In this document: piece by piece, positions 1 to 6,678 of the stretch
How the letters are laid out: every line of letters begins with the position of its first letter
Position numbering within the stretch: the first letter of the stretch is position 1
Assembly: GCA_021785315.1 (NCBI GenBank)
Contig: JAJYFX010000065.1
Location: 1-8,012, forward strand
Reading direction: 5' to 3'
DNA: 8,012 nucleotides
From: Actinomycetes bacterium
GTDB taxonomy: Bacteria; Actinomycetota; Acidimicrobiia; Acidimicrobiales; Acidimicrobiaceae
The notes under the pieces: model-generated
What the model saw: only the letters and a program-made list of their open reading frames with translations
What the model was told of the DNA's origin: nothing
The model's database searches: none
Program-made: the position numbers and the translations under genes

Positions 1-163
1 CGGTATCAATGAGATTTACCCCAAGTTCCAAGGCCCTGTGAACCAGAGTGATGGCAGTCTTATCGGCATATTCCCGGCCATAGCCCCATTCTCTCGAGCC
101 AAACTGCCAGGTACCTAGACCAATAGACGATATTTTCTTGCCCGACACCTCAATGTATTTCAT
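1..163 (-). CDS. Aldo/keto reductase, N-terminal fragment (runs off the left edge)
   Basis: Only the first 54 codons are present; the gene continues beyond position 1. The translation begins MKYIEVSGKKISSIGLGTWQ and continues with FGSREWGYG and, at residues 51-54, LIDT. The early beta-strand plus GLGTWQFG is the usual opening of NADPH-dependent aldo/keto reductases. D53 in LIDT would be the Asp of the Asp-Tyr-Lys-His tetrad; the other three residues lie outside the window. Family members reduce aldehydes and ketones in the cytoplasm; the substrate cannot be told from this fragment. The ATG at 161-163 is chosen because it aligns with the family start, and an ATG slightly upstream (180-182) is followed by a stop two codons later. 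No strong ribosome binding site is visible. It lies 39 bp downstream of the SDR gene on the same strand and may be co-transcribed with it. Confidence 0.88.
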   Translation of the reverse strand, partial: MKYIEVSGKKISSIGLGTWQFGSREWGYGREYADKTAITLVHRALELGVNLIDT

Positions 164-202
164 CTTGCAAGACTAGACCATAACTTTAAGCTTTTTCGAG
201 GA

Positions 203-970
203 CTATTTTGGAGCCATCCGGAGCGCTCCGTCCAATCTGATCACATCTCCATTCAGATAGCCATTCCTCACGATCATCTCCACTAGGAGCGCGTAATCCT
301 GAGGAGTACCGAGCCTCTTTGGGAACGGGACGCCAGCCGCAAGCGCTGCACGTACCTCTTGGGGAAGCTGGCCAAGCAGCGGCGTATCGACTATCCCCGG
401 TGCAATCGTCATCACTCGGATTCCTACGCTCGAGAGATCTCTTGCGGCCGGGAGCGTGAGCCCCACTAACCCTCCCTTGGAAGCGGAGTAGGCAACTTGA
501 CCAATTTGACCTTCGTAGGCGGCGACTGACGCGGTATTGATGATAACGCACCGCTCCTCATCATCGACAGGGTCATTCGATGCCATGAGAGACGACGCCA
601 ACCTGAGAACGTTGAAGGTCCCGATGAGGTTGACCCGAATTATCTTTTCGAAAGCCGCTAGATCATGGGGCATGCCATCTCGGCTGACAACCCGTTCAAT
701 ATGACCTATGCCTGCACAGTTGACAACTACCCGAAGAGGGCGCTGAACCATTGACCCTTCCAGCGCCTGCCTGACATCGGATTCGCTTGTTACGTCACCG
801 GCAGCCCAGGCTACGGAACCACCAAGCTCCTCGGCTTTGGCTTTTGCATGCGCTTCATCCCGATCGAAAATTGTGACCGTCGCTCCGAGCTCAGATAGAT
901 GCTTTGCCGTTGCAGCACCTAAACCTGACGCACCTCCGGTAACGAATGCGGAAAGCTTTGAGATATCCAT
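203..970 (-). CDS. Short-chain dehydrogenase/reductase, HSD10-like (type II 3-hydroxyacyl-CoA dehydrogenase-like)
   Basis: A 255-residue classical SDR. Visible landmarks are the cofactor motif TGGASGLG (residues 11-18), an acidic D36 at the end of the second strand (favouring NAD over NADP), NCAG (84-87), N114, S148 and the Y161-x-x-x-K165 catalytic pair in YSASK. The stretch from about 166 to 199 (LTLPAARDL, GIRVMTIAPG, DTPLL) and the C-terminal VPFPKRLG and GDVIRLDGALRM closely resemble HSD17B10/type II 3-hydroxyacyl-CoA dehydrogenases. These oxidise short or branched 3-hydroxyacyl-CoAs, for example in isoleucine or fatty-acid breakdown. That assignment rests on remembered family similarity; steroid or alcohol substrates are possible. 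The start is well fixed because an in-frame TAA lies at 980-982, just upstream, although no good ribosome binding site is seen. It sits between rnhA and an aldo/keto reductase gene on the same strand. Confidence 0.92.
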   Translation of the reverse strand: MDISKLSAFVTGGASGLGAATAKHLSELGATVTIFDRDEAHAKAKAEELGGSVAWAAGDVTSESDVRQALEGSMVQRPLRVVVNCAGIGHIERVVSRDGMPHDLAAFEKIIRVNLIGTFNVLRLASSLMASNDPVDDEERCVIINTASVAAYEGQIGQVAYSASKGGLVGLTLPAARDLSSVGIRVMTIAPGIVDTPLLGQLPQEVRAALAAGVPFPKRLGTPQDYALLVEMIVRNGYLNGDVIRLDGALRMAPK

Positions 971-1066
971 GATCCAAACTTAGAGTGAAAATACCATTCT
1001 GACAAGGACCAGCTTGAAATGGCTAGAGATCGCCTCATAGTTGTGGATTAAACGCTTAACTGCCTT

Positions 1067-1534
1067 TTAGAAAAGCCTGCCTTGGCCAGAATTAGGCTCA
1101 TTCTTTCCAAGCACTGCGGCAATCGTTGCCTGTTCATTTGCGAGTTGATCAGCCTTCTCATTAAGCGCAACGCCGGAATGGCCTTTCACCTTGTTAAAAG
1201 CCACCTTTTGCCTTTCTTTATAGAGCTGAATAAGCGGCCGCCAGATATCCTGATTTGCCACCGGCGCGCCTTTGGCATTTCTCCATCCCTTGGCTTCCCA
1301 ATTTTTCCACCAGCTGCTTTGAAAACAGCTCACTACATAGGCAGAGTCTGAATATATTGCAAGCTCACCATCGTGCATTCGCAGGGCTTCAAGAACTGCC
1401 ATAGCTTCCATGCGCTGATTGGTCGTATGCAACTCATAGCCCCCGCCGGAAACCCCGTCCTCCCTGACCCATGCCCAACCACCGGGACCTGGATTCCCGT
1501 AGCATGCCCCGTCGGTGTAAATAATTAAGGTCAT
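1067..1534 (-). CDS. rnhA: Ribonuclease HI
   Basis: A 155-residue RNase HI, the same length as the E. coli enzyme; it cleaves the RNA strand of RNA-DNA hybrids (R-loops, primers) in the cytoplasm. All four metal-binding carboxylates are present: D8 in YTDGAC, E43 in TTNQRMEAM, D63 in YSDSAYV and D129 in NEKADQLAN. H119 in KGHSG matches the catalytic-loop histidine, and the basic/Trp-rich substrate handle is visible as SSWWKNW and KGWRNAKG (about 73-89). I start it at the ATG at 1534, not the upstream in-frame TTG at 1561, because GAGAGG sits 7 nt before the ATG and the translation then begins MTLIIYTDG as in the family. The last five residues, QGRLF, resemble a sliding-clamp binding motif. 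It is divergent from aceE and 96 bp upstream of the SDR gene. Confidence 0.96.
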   Translation of the reverse strand: MTLIIYTDGACYGNPGPGGWAWVREDGVSGGGYELHTTNQRMEAMAVLEALRMHDGELAIYSDSAYVVSCFQSSWWKNWEAKGWRNAKGAPVANQDIWRPLIQLYKERQKVAFNKVKGHSGVALNEKADQLANEQATIAAVLGKNEPNSGQGRLF

Positions 1535-1541
1535 CTTCGAG

Positions 1542-1547
1542 CCTCTC
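1542..1547 (-). promoter_or_regulatory. Ribosome binding site of rnhA
   Basis: Read on the minus strand this is GAGAGG, ending 7 nt before the ATG at 1534. It decides the start in favour of this ATG over the in-frame TTG at 1561, which would add nine residues with no family counterpart. Confidence 0.7.
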
Positions 1548-1561
1548 GTACGGTGCTGCAA

Positions 1562-1730
1562 TTAAATTCTGCACATCGTCCTAGATTATTAAAATAGCCA
1601 TATAAGAAAATTAATAGATGAATACAAAACCAGTTGCTGAACACGAATCTGATCCGGTTAACCATAGGCTGTCAAGGTGCCCTAAGTGGCAATCAATCGC
1701 TTTGGACTACTTTATTAATCTCTAAAGAGT
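1562..1730. promoter_or_regulatory. Divergent rnhA/aceE intergenic region, presumed promoters
   Basis: The two genes point away from each other, so promoters for both should lie here. The half near rnhA (about 1562-1630) is strikingly AT-rich compared with the surroundings. On the minus strand there is a perfect TTGACA at 1670-1675, but the sequence 17 nt downstream (TCAGAT) is a poor -10. An alternative minus-strand pair, TTGTAT then TATATG with a 17-nt spacer, lies in the AT-rich part. An 8-bp palindrome GGTTAACC at 1656-1663 lies inside the TTGACA/-10 spacer and could be an operator half. No convincing plus-strand -35/-10 pair for aceE was found. Promoter placement is inference. Confidence 0.45.
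1618..1725 (+). CDS. Possible 35-codon leader ORF upstream of aceE
   Basis: An ATG at 1618 opens a 35-codon frame closed by TAA at 1723-1725, 20 nt before the aceE start and just before its GGAGG. The peptide begins MNTKPVAEHE, has a CPKW segment in the middle and ends with a hydrophobic/aromatic tail, ALDYFINL. I recognise no family. There is no good ribosome binding site before the ATG (AAGAAAAT only), no run of a regulatory amino acid as in attenuators, and no membrane segment. It could be a translated leader coupled to aceE, or chance: a 35-codon frame is not improbable. It would matter only if transcription starts upstream of 1618. Confidence 0.22.
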   Translation: MNTKPVAEHESDPVNHRLSRCPKWQSIALDYFINL

Positions 1731-1735
1731 GGAGG
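1731..1735 (+). promoter_or_regulatory. Ribosome binding site of aceE
   Basis: A consensus GGAGG ending 10 nt before the GTG at 1746. It supports the GTG start, which would otherwise be uncertain because GTG is less common than ATG. Confidence 0.8.
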
Positions 1736-1745
1736 CGCGAAAGAC

Positions 1746-4472
1746 GTGATATTCGACGGATTTTCTCATCAATTGCCAGATACCGATCCCGAGGAAACAC
1801 AGGAATGGGTTGACTCACTGGCTTCAGTTATTGATGCCAAGGGCCGTCCACGGGCGACCTACCTCATGATGAAACTTCTGGAAAAAGCGAGAGAGAACCA
1901 GGTCGGATTCCCCGCCTCGGTGTCGAGCCCATACATCAATACCATCCCGCCTGAGCAGGAACCTTGGTTTCCTGGAGACGAGTACATGGAAAGGCGCATT
2001 AGAGCGTTCATTAGGTGGAATGCCGCGGTTATGGTCACGCGGGCAAACATACTATCTGACGGCATAGGCGGACACCTAGCGACTTATGCATCGTCCGCAT
2101 CGCTCTACGAAGTTGGCTTCAACCACTTTTTCAGGGGAAAGGCAGACGGGAACTTTGGCGACCAGGTATTCATCCAGGGCCACGCATCTCCCGGGATCTA
2201 CGCCAGAGCATACCTGGAAGGCCGCATCAGCGAGACGCAGCTCGATAATTTCCGCCAGGAAGTCGCCGGAAACGGGCTTTCGTCGTATCCCCATCCTCGT
2301 CTAATGCCAAACTTCTGGCAATTCCCAACCGTTTCTATGGGTCTTGGCCCCATTACCGCCATATACCAAGCAAGGTTCAACAAATATATTGAGCATCGCC
2401 GAATAGCTGACACCACTGCCAGCAGAGTCTGGTGCTTCGTCGGCGATGGAGAAGTTGACGAGCCAGAAACCCTTGGCGCCCTTTCCCTCGCATCCAGGGA
2501 GAAGTTGGACCGCCTCATCTTCGTAGTCAACTGCAACCTTCAGAGACTGGATGGTCCGGTTCGAGGCAATGGGAAGATTATCCAGGAGCTTGAAGCGGTA
2601 TTTCGCGGTGCTGGCTGGAACGTGATAAAGGTAATCTGGGGACGCGGGTGGGACAAGCTTCTGGCTCAAGACACCGACGGAGTTCTGCTGAACAGAATGA
2701 ACACAACAGTCGATGGCGATTTTCAGAAATACGCCACTGAAAGCGGCGAATACATCAGGGAGCACTTCTTCGGACCTGATCCTCGCTTGCGCAAGATGGT
2801 TGAGCACATGACTGACAAGGAACTCCAGGATCTGCCCAGAGGTGGCCACGATTATCGAAAGCTATATGCCGCCTACAAAGCTGCCACTGAAAATGTTGGC
2901 GCTCCGACAGTGATTCTTGCAAAGACGATCAAGGGCTGGACGCTCGGTCCGGAGATCGAGGCCCGTAACGCTACCCATCAGATCAAGAAGATGAACAAGG
3001 GCCAGCTTCTCAAGCTTAGAGATCGTCTGAGGTTGCAGGAGGAGATACCAGAAGAGCTGCTCGACAACAAGCTTCCTCCTTACTATCGGCCCAAGGAAGG
3101 CTCAGCTGAATTCGAATATATGATCTCGCGCAGAACATCTCTTGGCGGGCCAGTTCCGGCCAGGGTTGTTCGGTCCAAGCCACTTGAACCACCACAAATC
3201 GAGACTATTTCCGAGTTTCTCCTAGGTTCCGCCAAGCTTCCGGTATCTACAACCATGGTATTTGCCAAGATGCTCCGCAACCTGGTAAGAGATCCTTCAG
3301 TCGGCCGGCGCATCGTACCGATCGTCCCCGACGAGGCACGAACCTTCGGTCTCGATGCGCTTTTCAAAGAGGTGAAGATTTACTCCTCTCAAGGTCAAAG
3401 ATACACTCCGGTCGATGCGGGCCTCTTGCTTTCCTATGCAGAGTCCACGGACGGACAAATTCTTGAAGAAGGAATCACAGAGCCCGGGTCAATGGCTTCG
3501 TTCACCGCGGCGGGAACATCATACGCCAACTTTGGCCAGCCGATGGTCCCGATGTACATTTTCTATTCGATGTTCGGATTCCAAAGGACTGGAGATCTGA
3601 TTTGGGCGGCAAGCGATGCGAGGGCAAAGGGCTTTCTCCTAGCGGCCACCGCTGGACGCACGACGCTTCTTGGCGAAGGCTTACAGCATGCCGACGGGCA
3701 TTCACATGTACTGGCATCAACTGTTCCAAGCATCATGGCTTACGATCCGTCATTTGCCTATGAGCTTGGAATTCTCATCAGGCACGGCTTCGAAGACATG
3801 TATGGCGAAAATGCGAGGGACTGCATCTACTACATAACCCTCTATAACGAAAATTACGTGCAACCGCCGCTTCCAGAGGGTTCAACGCTCGAGGAAATTC
3901 AAGAGGGCGTGATCAAGGGAATCTACAAGTGGCTCGAGCCACCAACACTTTCCAACGTCGAAATACCCCGCAAGGCGACGATCCTCTTCTCCGGGCCAAC
4001 GTGGCATTTGGCCCAGCAGGCCCAGGAGATTCTTGCCAACGATTACAACGTCGCCGCAACTTTATACTCGGTCACCTCATATAAAGGTCTAAGGGAAGAC
4101 GGGCTCGATACCGAAAGGTGGAACCGCCTCAATCCCACCTCGACTCCTAAAACCCCTTACGTAACTCAAATCCTGTCGCAAGGGGAAGGACCGGTAGTAG
4201 CGGTAACAGACTTCATGAAAATAGTTCCCGATCAAATAGCCAGATTTGTACCTCGCGAGGTATTCATCCCGCTGGGAACCGACGGATTCGGGAGATCTGA
4301 CACCCGTGAAGCCCTTAGGCGCCATTTTGAGATCGATGCCGCCCATATTGTCGTTTCGGTGCTATACGGGCTGATGTCGAGTGGAGTGGCAAAGCCCGAA
4401 GAAGTCCAAGATGCCATAAATAGCCTTGGAATCGATCCGACTACGGTCAATCCCATGAGAGCCAACCTCTAA
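1746..4472 (+). CDS. aceE: Pyruvate dehydrogenase E1 component, homodimeric type
   Basis: A 908-residue E1 subunit (E. coli AceE is 887) that decarboxylates pyruvate with thiamine diphosphate and passes the acetyl group to lipoyl-E2, feeding acetyl-CoA to the TCA cycle. The N-terminal ThDP/Mg domain carries H110 (GIGGH), H146 (QGHASPG) and the GDGE-to-NCN motif (233-264, D234 and N262 as Mg ligands). H411 in NATHQIKKM corresponds to E. coli H407. The pyrimidine domain has E575 in LEEGITE, the activating glutamate, followed by YSMFGFQRTGDL (608-619) and GLQHADGHSH (645-654). The C-terminal domain ends with LGTDGFGRSDTREALRR (843-859). All key residues look intact. The GTG start is supported by GGAGG 10 nt upstream. 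No E2, E3 or regulator gene is adjacent, as is common in Actinobacteria. A possible leader ORF precedes it. Confidence 0.98.
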   Translation: MIFDGFSHQLPDTDPEETQEWVDSLASVIDAKGRPRATYLMMKLLEKARENQVGFPASVSSPYINTIPPEQEPWFPGDEYMERRIRAFIRWNAAVMVTRANILSDGIGGHLATYASSASLYEVGFNHFFRGKADGNFGDQVFIQGHASPGIYARAYLEGRISETQLDNFRQEVAGNGLSSYPHPRLMPNFWQFPTVSMGLGPITAIYQARFNKYIEHRRIADTTASRVWCFVGDGEVDEPETLGALSLASREKLDRLIFVVNCNLQRLDGPVRGNGKIIQELEAVFRGAGWNVIKVIWGRGWDKLLAQDTDGVLLNRMNTTVDGDFQKYATESGEYIREHFFGPDPRLRKMVEHMTDKELQDLPRGGHDYRKLYAAYKAATENVGAPTVILAKTIKGWTLGPEIEARNATHQIKKMNKGQLLKLRDRLRLQEEIPEELLDNKLPPYYRPKEGSAEFEYMISRRTSLGGPVPARVVRSKPLEPPQIETISEFLLGSAKLPVSTTMVFAKMLRNLVRDPSVGRRIVPIVPDEARTFGLDALFKEVKIYSSQGQRYTPVDAGLLLSYAESTDGQILEEGITEPGSMASFTAAGTSYANFGQPMVPMYIFYSMFGFQRTGDLIWAASDARAKGFLLAATAGRTTLLGEGLQHADGHSHVLASTVPSIMAYDPSFAYELGILIRHGFEDMYGENARDCIYYITLYNENYVQPPLPEGSTLEEIQEGVIKGIYKWLEPPTLSNVEIPRKATILFSGPTWHLAQQAQEILANDYNVAATLYSVTSYKGLREDGLDTERWNRLNPTSTPKTPYVTQILSQGEGPVVAVTDFMKIVPDQIARFVPREVFIPLGTDGFGRSDTREALRRHFEIDAAHIVVSVLYGLMSSGVAKPEEVQDAINSLGIDPTTVNPMRANL

Positions 4473-4525
4473 ACGGCAAATCATAGGTTTTCGAGTCCGA
4501 TCGTCTAAATTGCCGATACCGATCG

Positions 4526-4555
4526 ATTGACATATTTTTCAATTGATTCGCCTTA
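4526..4555 (+). promoter_or_regulatory. Candidate promoter with overlapping inverted repeat, upstream of the HhH-GPD gene
   Basis: A perfect -35-like TTGACA lies at 4527-4532. It overlaps ATTGA (4526-4530), which is mirrored by TCAAT (4539-4543) across an AT-rich 8-nt spacer; TCAATTGA at 4539-4546 is itself a palindrome. The -10 is weak: only CCTTAG-like sequence is found at 17-18 nt spacing. It would serve the HhH-GPD/thiE pair, since a 135-bp gap separates that pair from aceE. The operator is inferred from symmetry alone. Confidence 0.33.
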
Positions 4556-4591
4556 GCCAACAGATCCAACGATGTCACTTTTCGAAATTCC

Positions 4592-4597
4592 AAGGAG
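4592..4597 (+). promoter_or_regulatory. Ribosome binding site that fixes the HhH-GPD start
   Basis: AAGGAG ends 10 nt before the ATG at 4608. The upstream in-frame ATG at 4572 has no comparable site, so this favours the shorter protein. Confidence 0.7.
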
Positions 4598-4607
4598 CAC
4601 GCCAAAT

Positions 4608-5183
4608 ATGCCAAAACTCGCAATAGCACAAAACCGCGACGCTGACCAGCTCCTCTCCGACTCACCTCTTGCCCTGCTGATTGGACTTGTGCTTGACCAG
4701 CAGATAACACTTGAGAAGGCATTTTTGGCCCCTCTTCTCTTGAGCCAACGTCTCGGCAGAGAACTGGATGCCGGTTATATCGCATCGCTCGACCCTGGCG
4801 AACTGGAGAGAATCTTCTCCGAAAAGCCAGCGCTGCATAGATACCCGTCCGCAATGGCAAAGCGGGTTCAAGATGTCTGTAGCGTCGTGGCCGATAAGTA
4901 TGGAAATGATGCGGTTCAGATATGGCAAAATGCCAAAGACGGCACCGAGCTTCTGAACAGGATTGAAGACCTGCCTGGCTTTGGGGCAATGAAAGCCAAG
5001 ATATTCGTAGCGCTGCTGGGAAAGCAGCTGAACGTTGACGTTCCCGGATGGCGGGAGGCATCTGAACCTTTTGGAGAACCTGGGTCATTTCGCTCCATAG
5101 CAGACATAAAAGACATGGACTCGCTGGCTAGAGTCAGGGAATTCAAAACAGAGATGAAAGCCACGAGCAAAGCGCACAAATGA
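4608..5183 (+). CDS. HhH-GPD family DNA glycosylase-like protein, actinobacterial type
   Basis: A 191-residue protein of the helix-hairpin-helix GPD superfamily (base-excision repair glycosylases such as Nth, MutY and AlkA). It resembles a compact group annotated in Actinobacteria as 'HhH-GPD-type base excision DNA repair protein'. The helical domain has LIGLVLDQQITLEKAF (about 24-39) and the hairpin LPGFGAMKAKIF (122-133). In Nth the catalytic Lys sits seven residues from the start of the LPG motif; here that place is Met128, with Lys129 next. There is no C-terminal Cys cluster for an iron-sulfur site. A lyase mechanism like Nth is therefore unlikely, and whether D144 in NVDVPGW serves as the glycosylase Asp is uncertain. 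The ATG at 4608 is chosen over 4572 for its AAGGAG and because MPKLAIAQ aligns with the family N-terminus. It overlaps thiE by ATGA. The substrate is unknown. Confidence 0.85.
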   Translation: MPKLAIAQNRDADQLLSDSPLALLIGLVLDQQITLEKAFLAPLLLSQRLGRELDAGYIASLDPGELERIFSEKPALHRYPSAMAKRVQDVCSVVADKYGNDAVQIWQNAKDGTELLNRIEDLPGFGAMKAKIFVALLGKQLNVDVPGWREASEPFGEPGSFRSIADIKDMDSLARVREFKTEMKATSKAHK

Positions 5184-5818
5184 ACGGCAGCCCTAAACTT
5201 GATCTTTCCGCAAGACATCTCTATTTGTGTACCGGGATTAGAGACGACCTAACCAGATTTGTTTCCGAAGCCATCCAAGGTGGGGTTGAAATAATCCAAC
5301 TAAGGGAGAAAGATGCGGATGCGCGGACGATAATTCGTTATGCCAAGGAAATCAAGCAGATCGCCCATGATTTTGGTGTGCCGTTCTTTGTCAATGACCG
5401 TCCGGACATTGCCCTCGAAGTTGGGGCGGATGGTGTTCATGTCGGCCAAGACGATGTAGATGTTGATCTTGTGCATAGAATTATTCCAGAAGCGCTGGTA
5501 GGGCTTTCAACCCATGCTTACAACGAGCTGCAAGGCAGCCTTGCAAAGGATATTGACTACATCTCTGCAGGACCGATATCGGCAACCCCCACAAAGCCCG
5601 GAAGAGTAGGAACCGGAATCGGTTATGCCGAGCAAGCCTCATTGCTATCGCCTAGACCGGTGTTCGTCACTGGAGGAGTTCAGCCCGAAGGCATTAGAGA
5701 TCTCGTCGCCCGAGGAATTCGCCACTTCGTCGTGGTGCGGTATCTGACTGAGGCGTCTGACCCCCGCTCCGCAGCAAAGAGGCTTAGGACCGCGATCGAT
5801 GAGGCTTTAGCCAGCTAG
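5180..5818 (+). CDS. thiE: Thiamine-phosphate synthase
   Basis: A 212-residue TIM-barrel enzyme joining HMP diphosphate to thiazole phosphate to give thiamine phosphate, the precursor of the ThDP cofactor. Signature segments are in order: QLREKDA (40-46, diphosphate-binding Q40, R42, K44), FVNDRPDIA (70-78, N72 and D73), GADGVHVGQDD (82-92, Mg ligand D91), LSTHAYNEL (109-117), GPISATPTKPGR (131-142), TGGV (164-167) and FVVVRYLTEASDP (183-195). Length is normal for a single-domain ThiE. The start overlaps the stop of the HhH-GPD gene (ATGA, 5180-5183) and lacks a clear ribosome binding site, so translational coupling is likely. No TPP riboswitch is visible immediately upstream and no other thi gene is in the window. 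Its stop codon interlocks with that of the convergent hydrolase gene. Confidence 0.96.
   Translation: MNGSPKLDLSARHLYLCTGIRDDLTRFVSEAIQGGVEIIQLREKDADARTIIRYAKEIKQIAHDFGVPFFVNDRPDIALEVGADGVHVGQDDVDVDLVHRIIPEALVGLSTHAYNELQGSLAKDIDYISAGPISATPTKPGRVGTGIGYAEQASLLSPRPVFVTGGVQPEGIRDLVARGIRHFVVVRYLTEASDPRSAAKRLRTAIDEALAS
5815..5818. other. Interlocked convergent stop codons (CTAG)
   Basis: The palindrome CTAG supplies TAG for thiE on the plus strand (5816-5818) and TAG for the hydrolase on the minus strand (5815-5817). The two coding regions thus overlap tail to tail by 4 bp, leaving no space for an intergenic terminator. Confidence 0.95.
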
Positions 5819-6567
5819 TCATTTCGCTCCATCCATCCGAGAAGTATCGCCATCATCCGAGGATCAGAGATCAACTGATGCTCCCCCGCGGCAAGGGTAT
5901 GGGCTTCCGCGGTCACGCCAGAAACAGTTAAAAACTCTCTGAGACCAGCGTCAGACACGATTTCGTCGTCACGGCCATGTATCACGAGCCACTGTTTTGA
6001 TCCAATCAATTCGGCCGATTTGGCAGGATTCAGTTCTTCCAACTCCTTGGACCATAGATCTATCTCCGATGACTTCGCTGGCACCCTGATCCCGACAGAA
6101 TGGGCTCGACGCGCAAGCAGCTGTGGCCTTTCGGCATACGCGGCCAGGTCGAAAACTGGTGAAATGGTCGCCACGCCCCTTGCGGACTCGAACCGTGATG
6201 CAACGTATAGGCATAATGCCGCAGCGAAATCGTAGCCAAACAGCAGCACCGATTTAGCCTGGTCGGAGTCGATTAGATATTTGATCGCGGACTCCAAATC
6301 GCTGCACCAATTCATGGGCGAAAATCTGCCAGCTGATCCGTCAATTCCAGAGCAAAGAAGTGAGAGGACTGTCCATCCAGATTGGTTGGCGATTCTCTCC
6401 ACAAATTCCTTGTGAAATAAGTCAGTTCCAGCTACAGGCTGAGCGACAGGCATCCCGAAATTCAGGATAAGAGTCTGGCCTCCCTGCCCTGAATGCTTAG
6501 CCTTGGGGCTGCTCTGGGAAAGATAGCCAAGGAGGCTTCCCTGATTTCCTTCGATCTCCACTTCCAA
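5815..6567 (-). CDS. Small alpha/beta hydrolase-fold protein with Asp at the nucleophile elbow
   Basis: A 250-residue cytoplasmic protein with an alpha/beta hydrolase layout: an early strand TLILNFGMP (32-40), a strand-elbow-helix LLFGYDFAAALCLY (108-121), a strand with WLVIHGRDDEIV (193-204) carrying the acid (D200 or D201), and GEHQLISDP (228-236) with H230 as candidate base. The elbow normally reads G-x-S-x-G; here it is G-Y-D-F-A with Asp113 (codon 6229-6231). It may use an Asp nucleophile as haloalkane dehalogenases and epoxide hydrolases do, or be a non-hydrolytic relative. The usual HG oxyanion motif is FG, and no large cap domain is evident. The start is a TTG preceded by a strong GGAGAGG 6 nt away. 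It lies 111 bp downstream of the acyl-CoA dehydrogenase gene on the same strand. The substrate is unknown. Confidence 0.83.
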   Translation of the reverse strand: MEVEIEGNQGSLLGYLSQSSPKAKHSGQGGQTLILNFGMPVAQPVAGTDLFHKEFVERIANQSGWTVLSLLCSGIDGSAGRFSPMNWCSDLESAIKYLIDSDQAKSVLLFGYDFAAALCLYVASRFESARGVATISPVFDLAAYAERPQLLARRAHSVGIRVPAKSSEIDLWSKELEELNPAKSAELIGSKQWLVIHGRDDEIVSDAGLREFLTVSGVTAEAHTLAAGEHQLISDPRMMAILLGWMERND

Positions 6568-6573
6568 TTTTGA

Positions 6574-6580
6574 CCTCTCC
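6574..6580 (-). promoter_or_regulatory. Ribosome binding site supporting a TTG start
   Basis: On the minus strand this is GGAGAGG, 6 nt before TTG at 6567. The strength and spacing make the TTG the most likely start; the GTG two codons later would be spaced 12 nt away. Confidence 0.7.
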
Positions 6581-6678
6581 AGGTTTCGAGATTAACGGCT
6601 GGTCATTGGGCTTGCTGTAGGCCACCCCTGAAATGTCGCACCAGTTGCGGTTCGCAGCGGCCTAGCAAATGCCAGGCG

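Noticed and set aside
971..1066. Gap between the SDR gene and rnhA, inspected for a terminator or promoter
   Set aside because: Only a weak minus-strand TTGTCA with TAAGTT at 17-nt spacing was found and no stable hairpin; not strong enough to list as a feature.
2301..2849. A 182-codon minus-strand frame inside aceE
   Set aside because: It lies wholly opposite the most conserved ThDP-binding part of aceE and has no family features; it is a shadow frame.
4474..4515. CGGCAA and TTGCCG inverted repeat after aceE as a terminator
   Set aside because: The arms are only 6 nt, are separated by about 30 nt, and have no T-run following.
4447..5088. A 213-codon open frame on the minus strand, antisense to the HhH-GPD gene and the end of aceE
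   Set aside because: Its translation shows no recognisable motif and has an irregular Arg/Ser/Pro-rich composition. The plus strand here carries clear protein families.
6568..6678. Gap between the hydrolase and acyl-CoA dehydrogenase genes, inspected for small genes or a terminator
   Set aside because: It contains only the hydrolase ribosome binding site, with no open frame of note and no clear hairpin/T-run.
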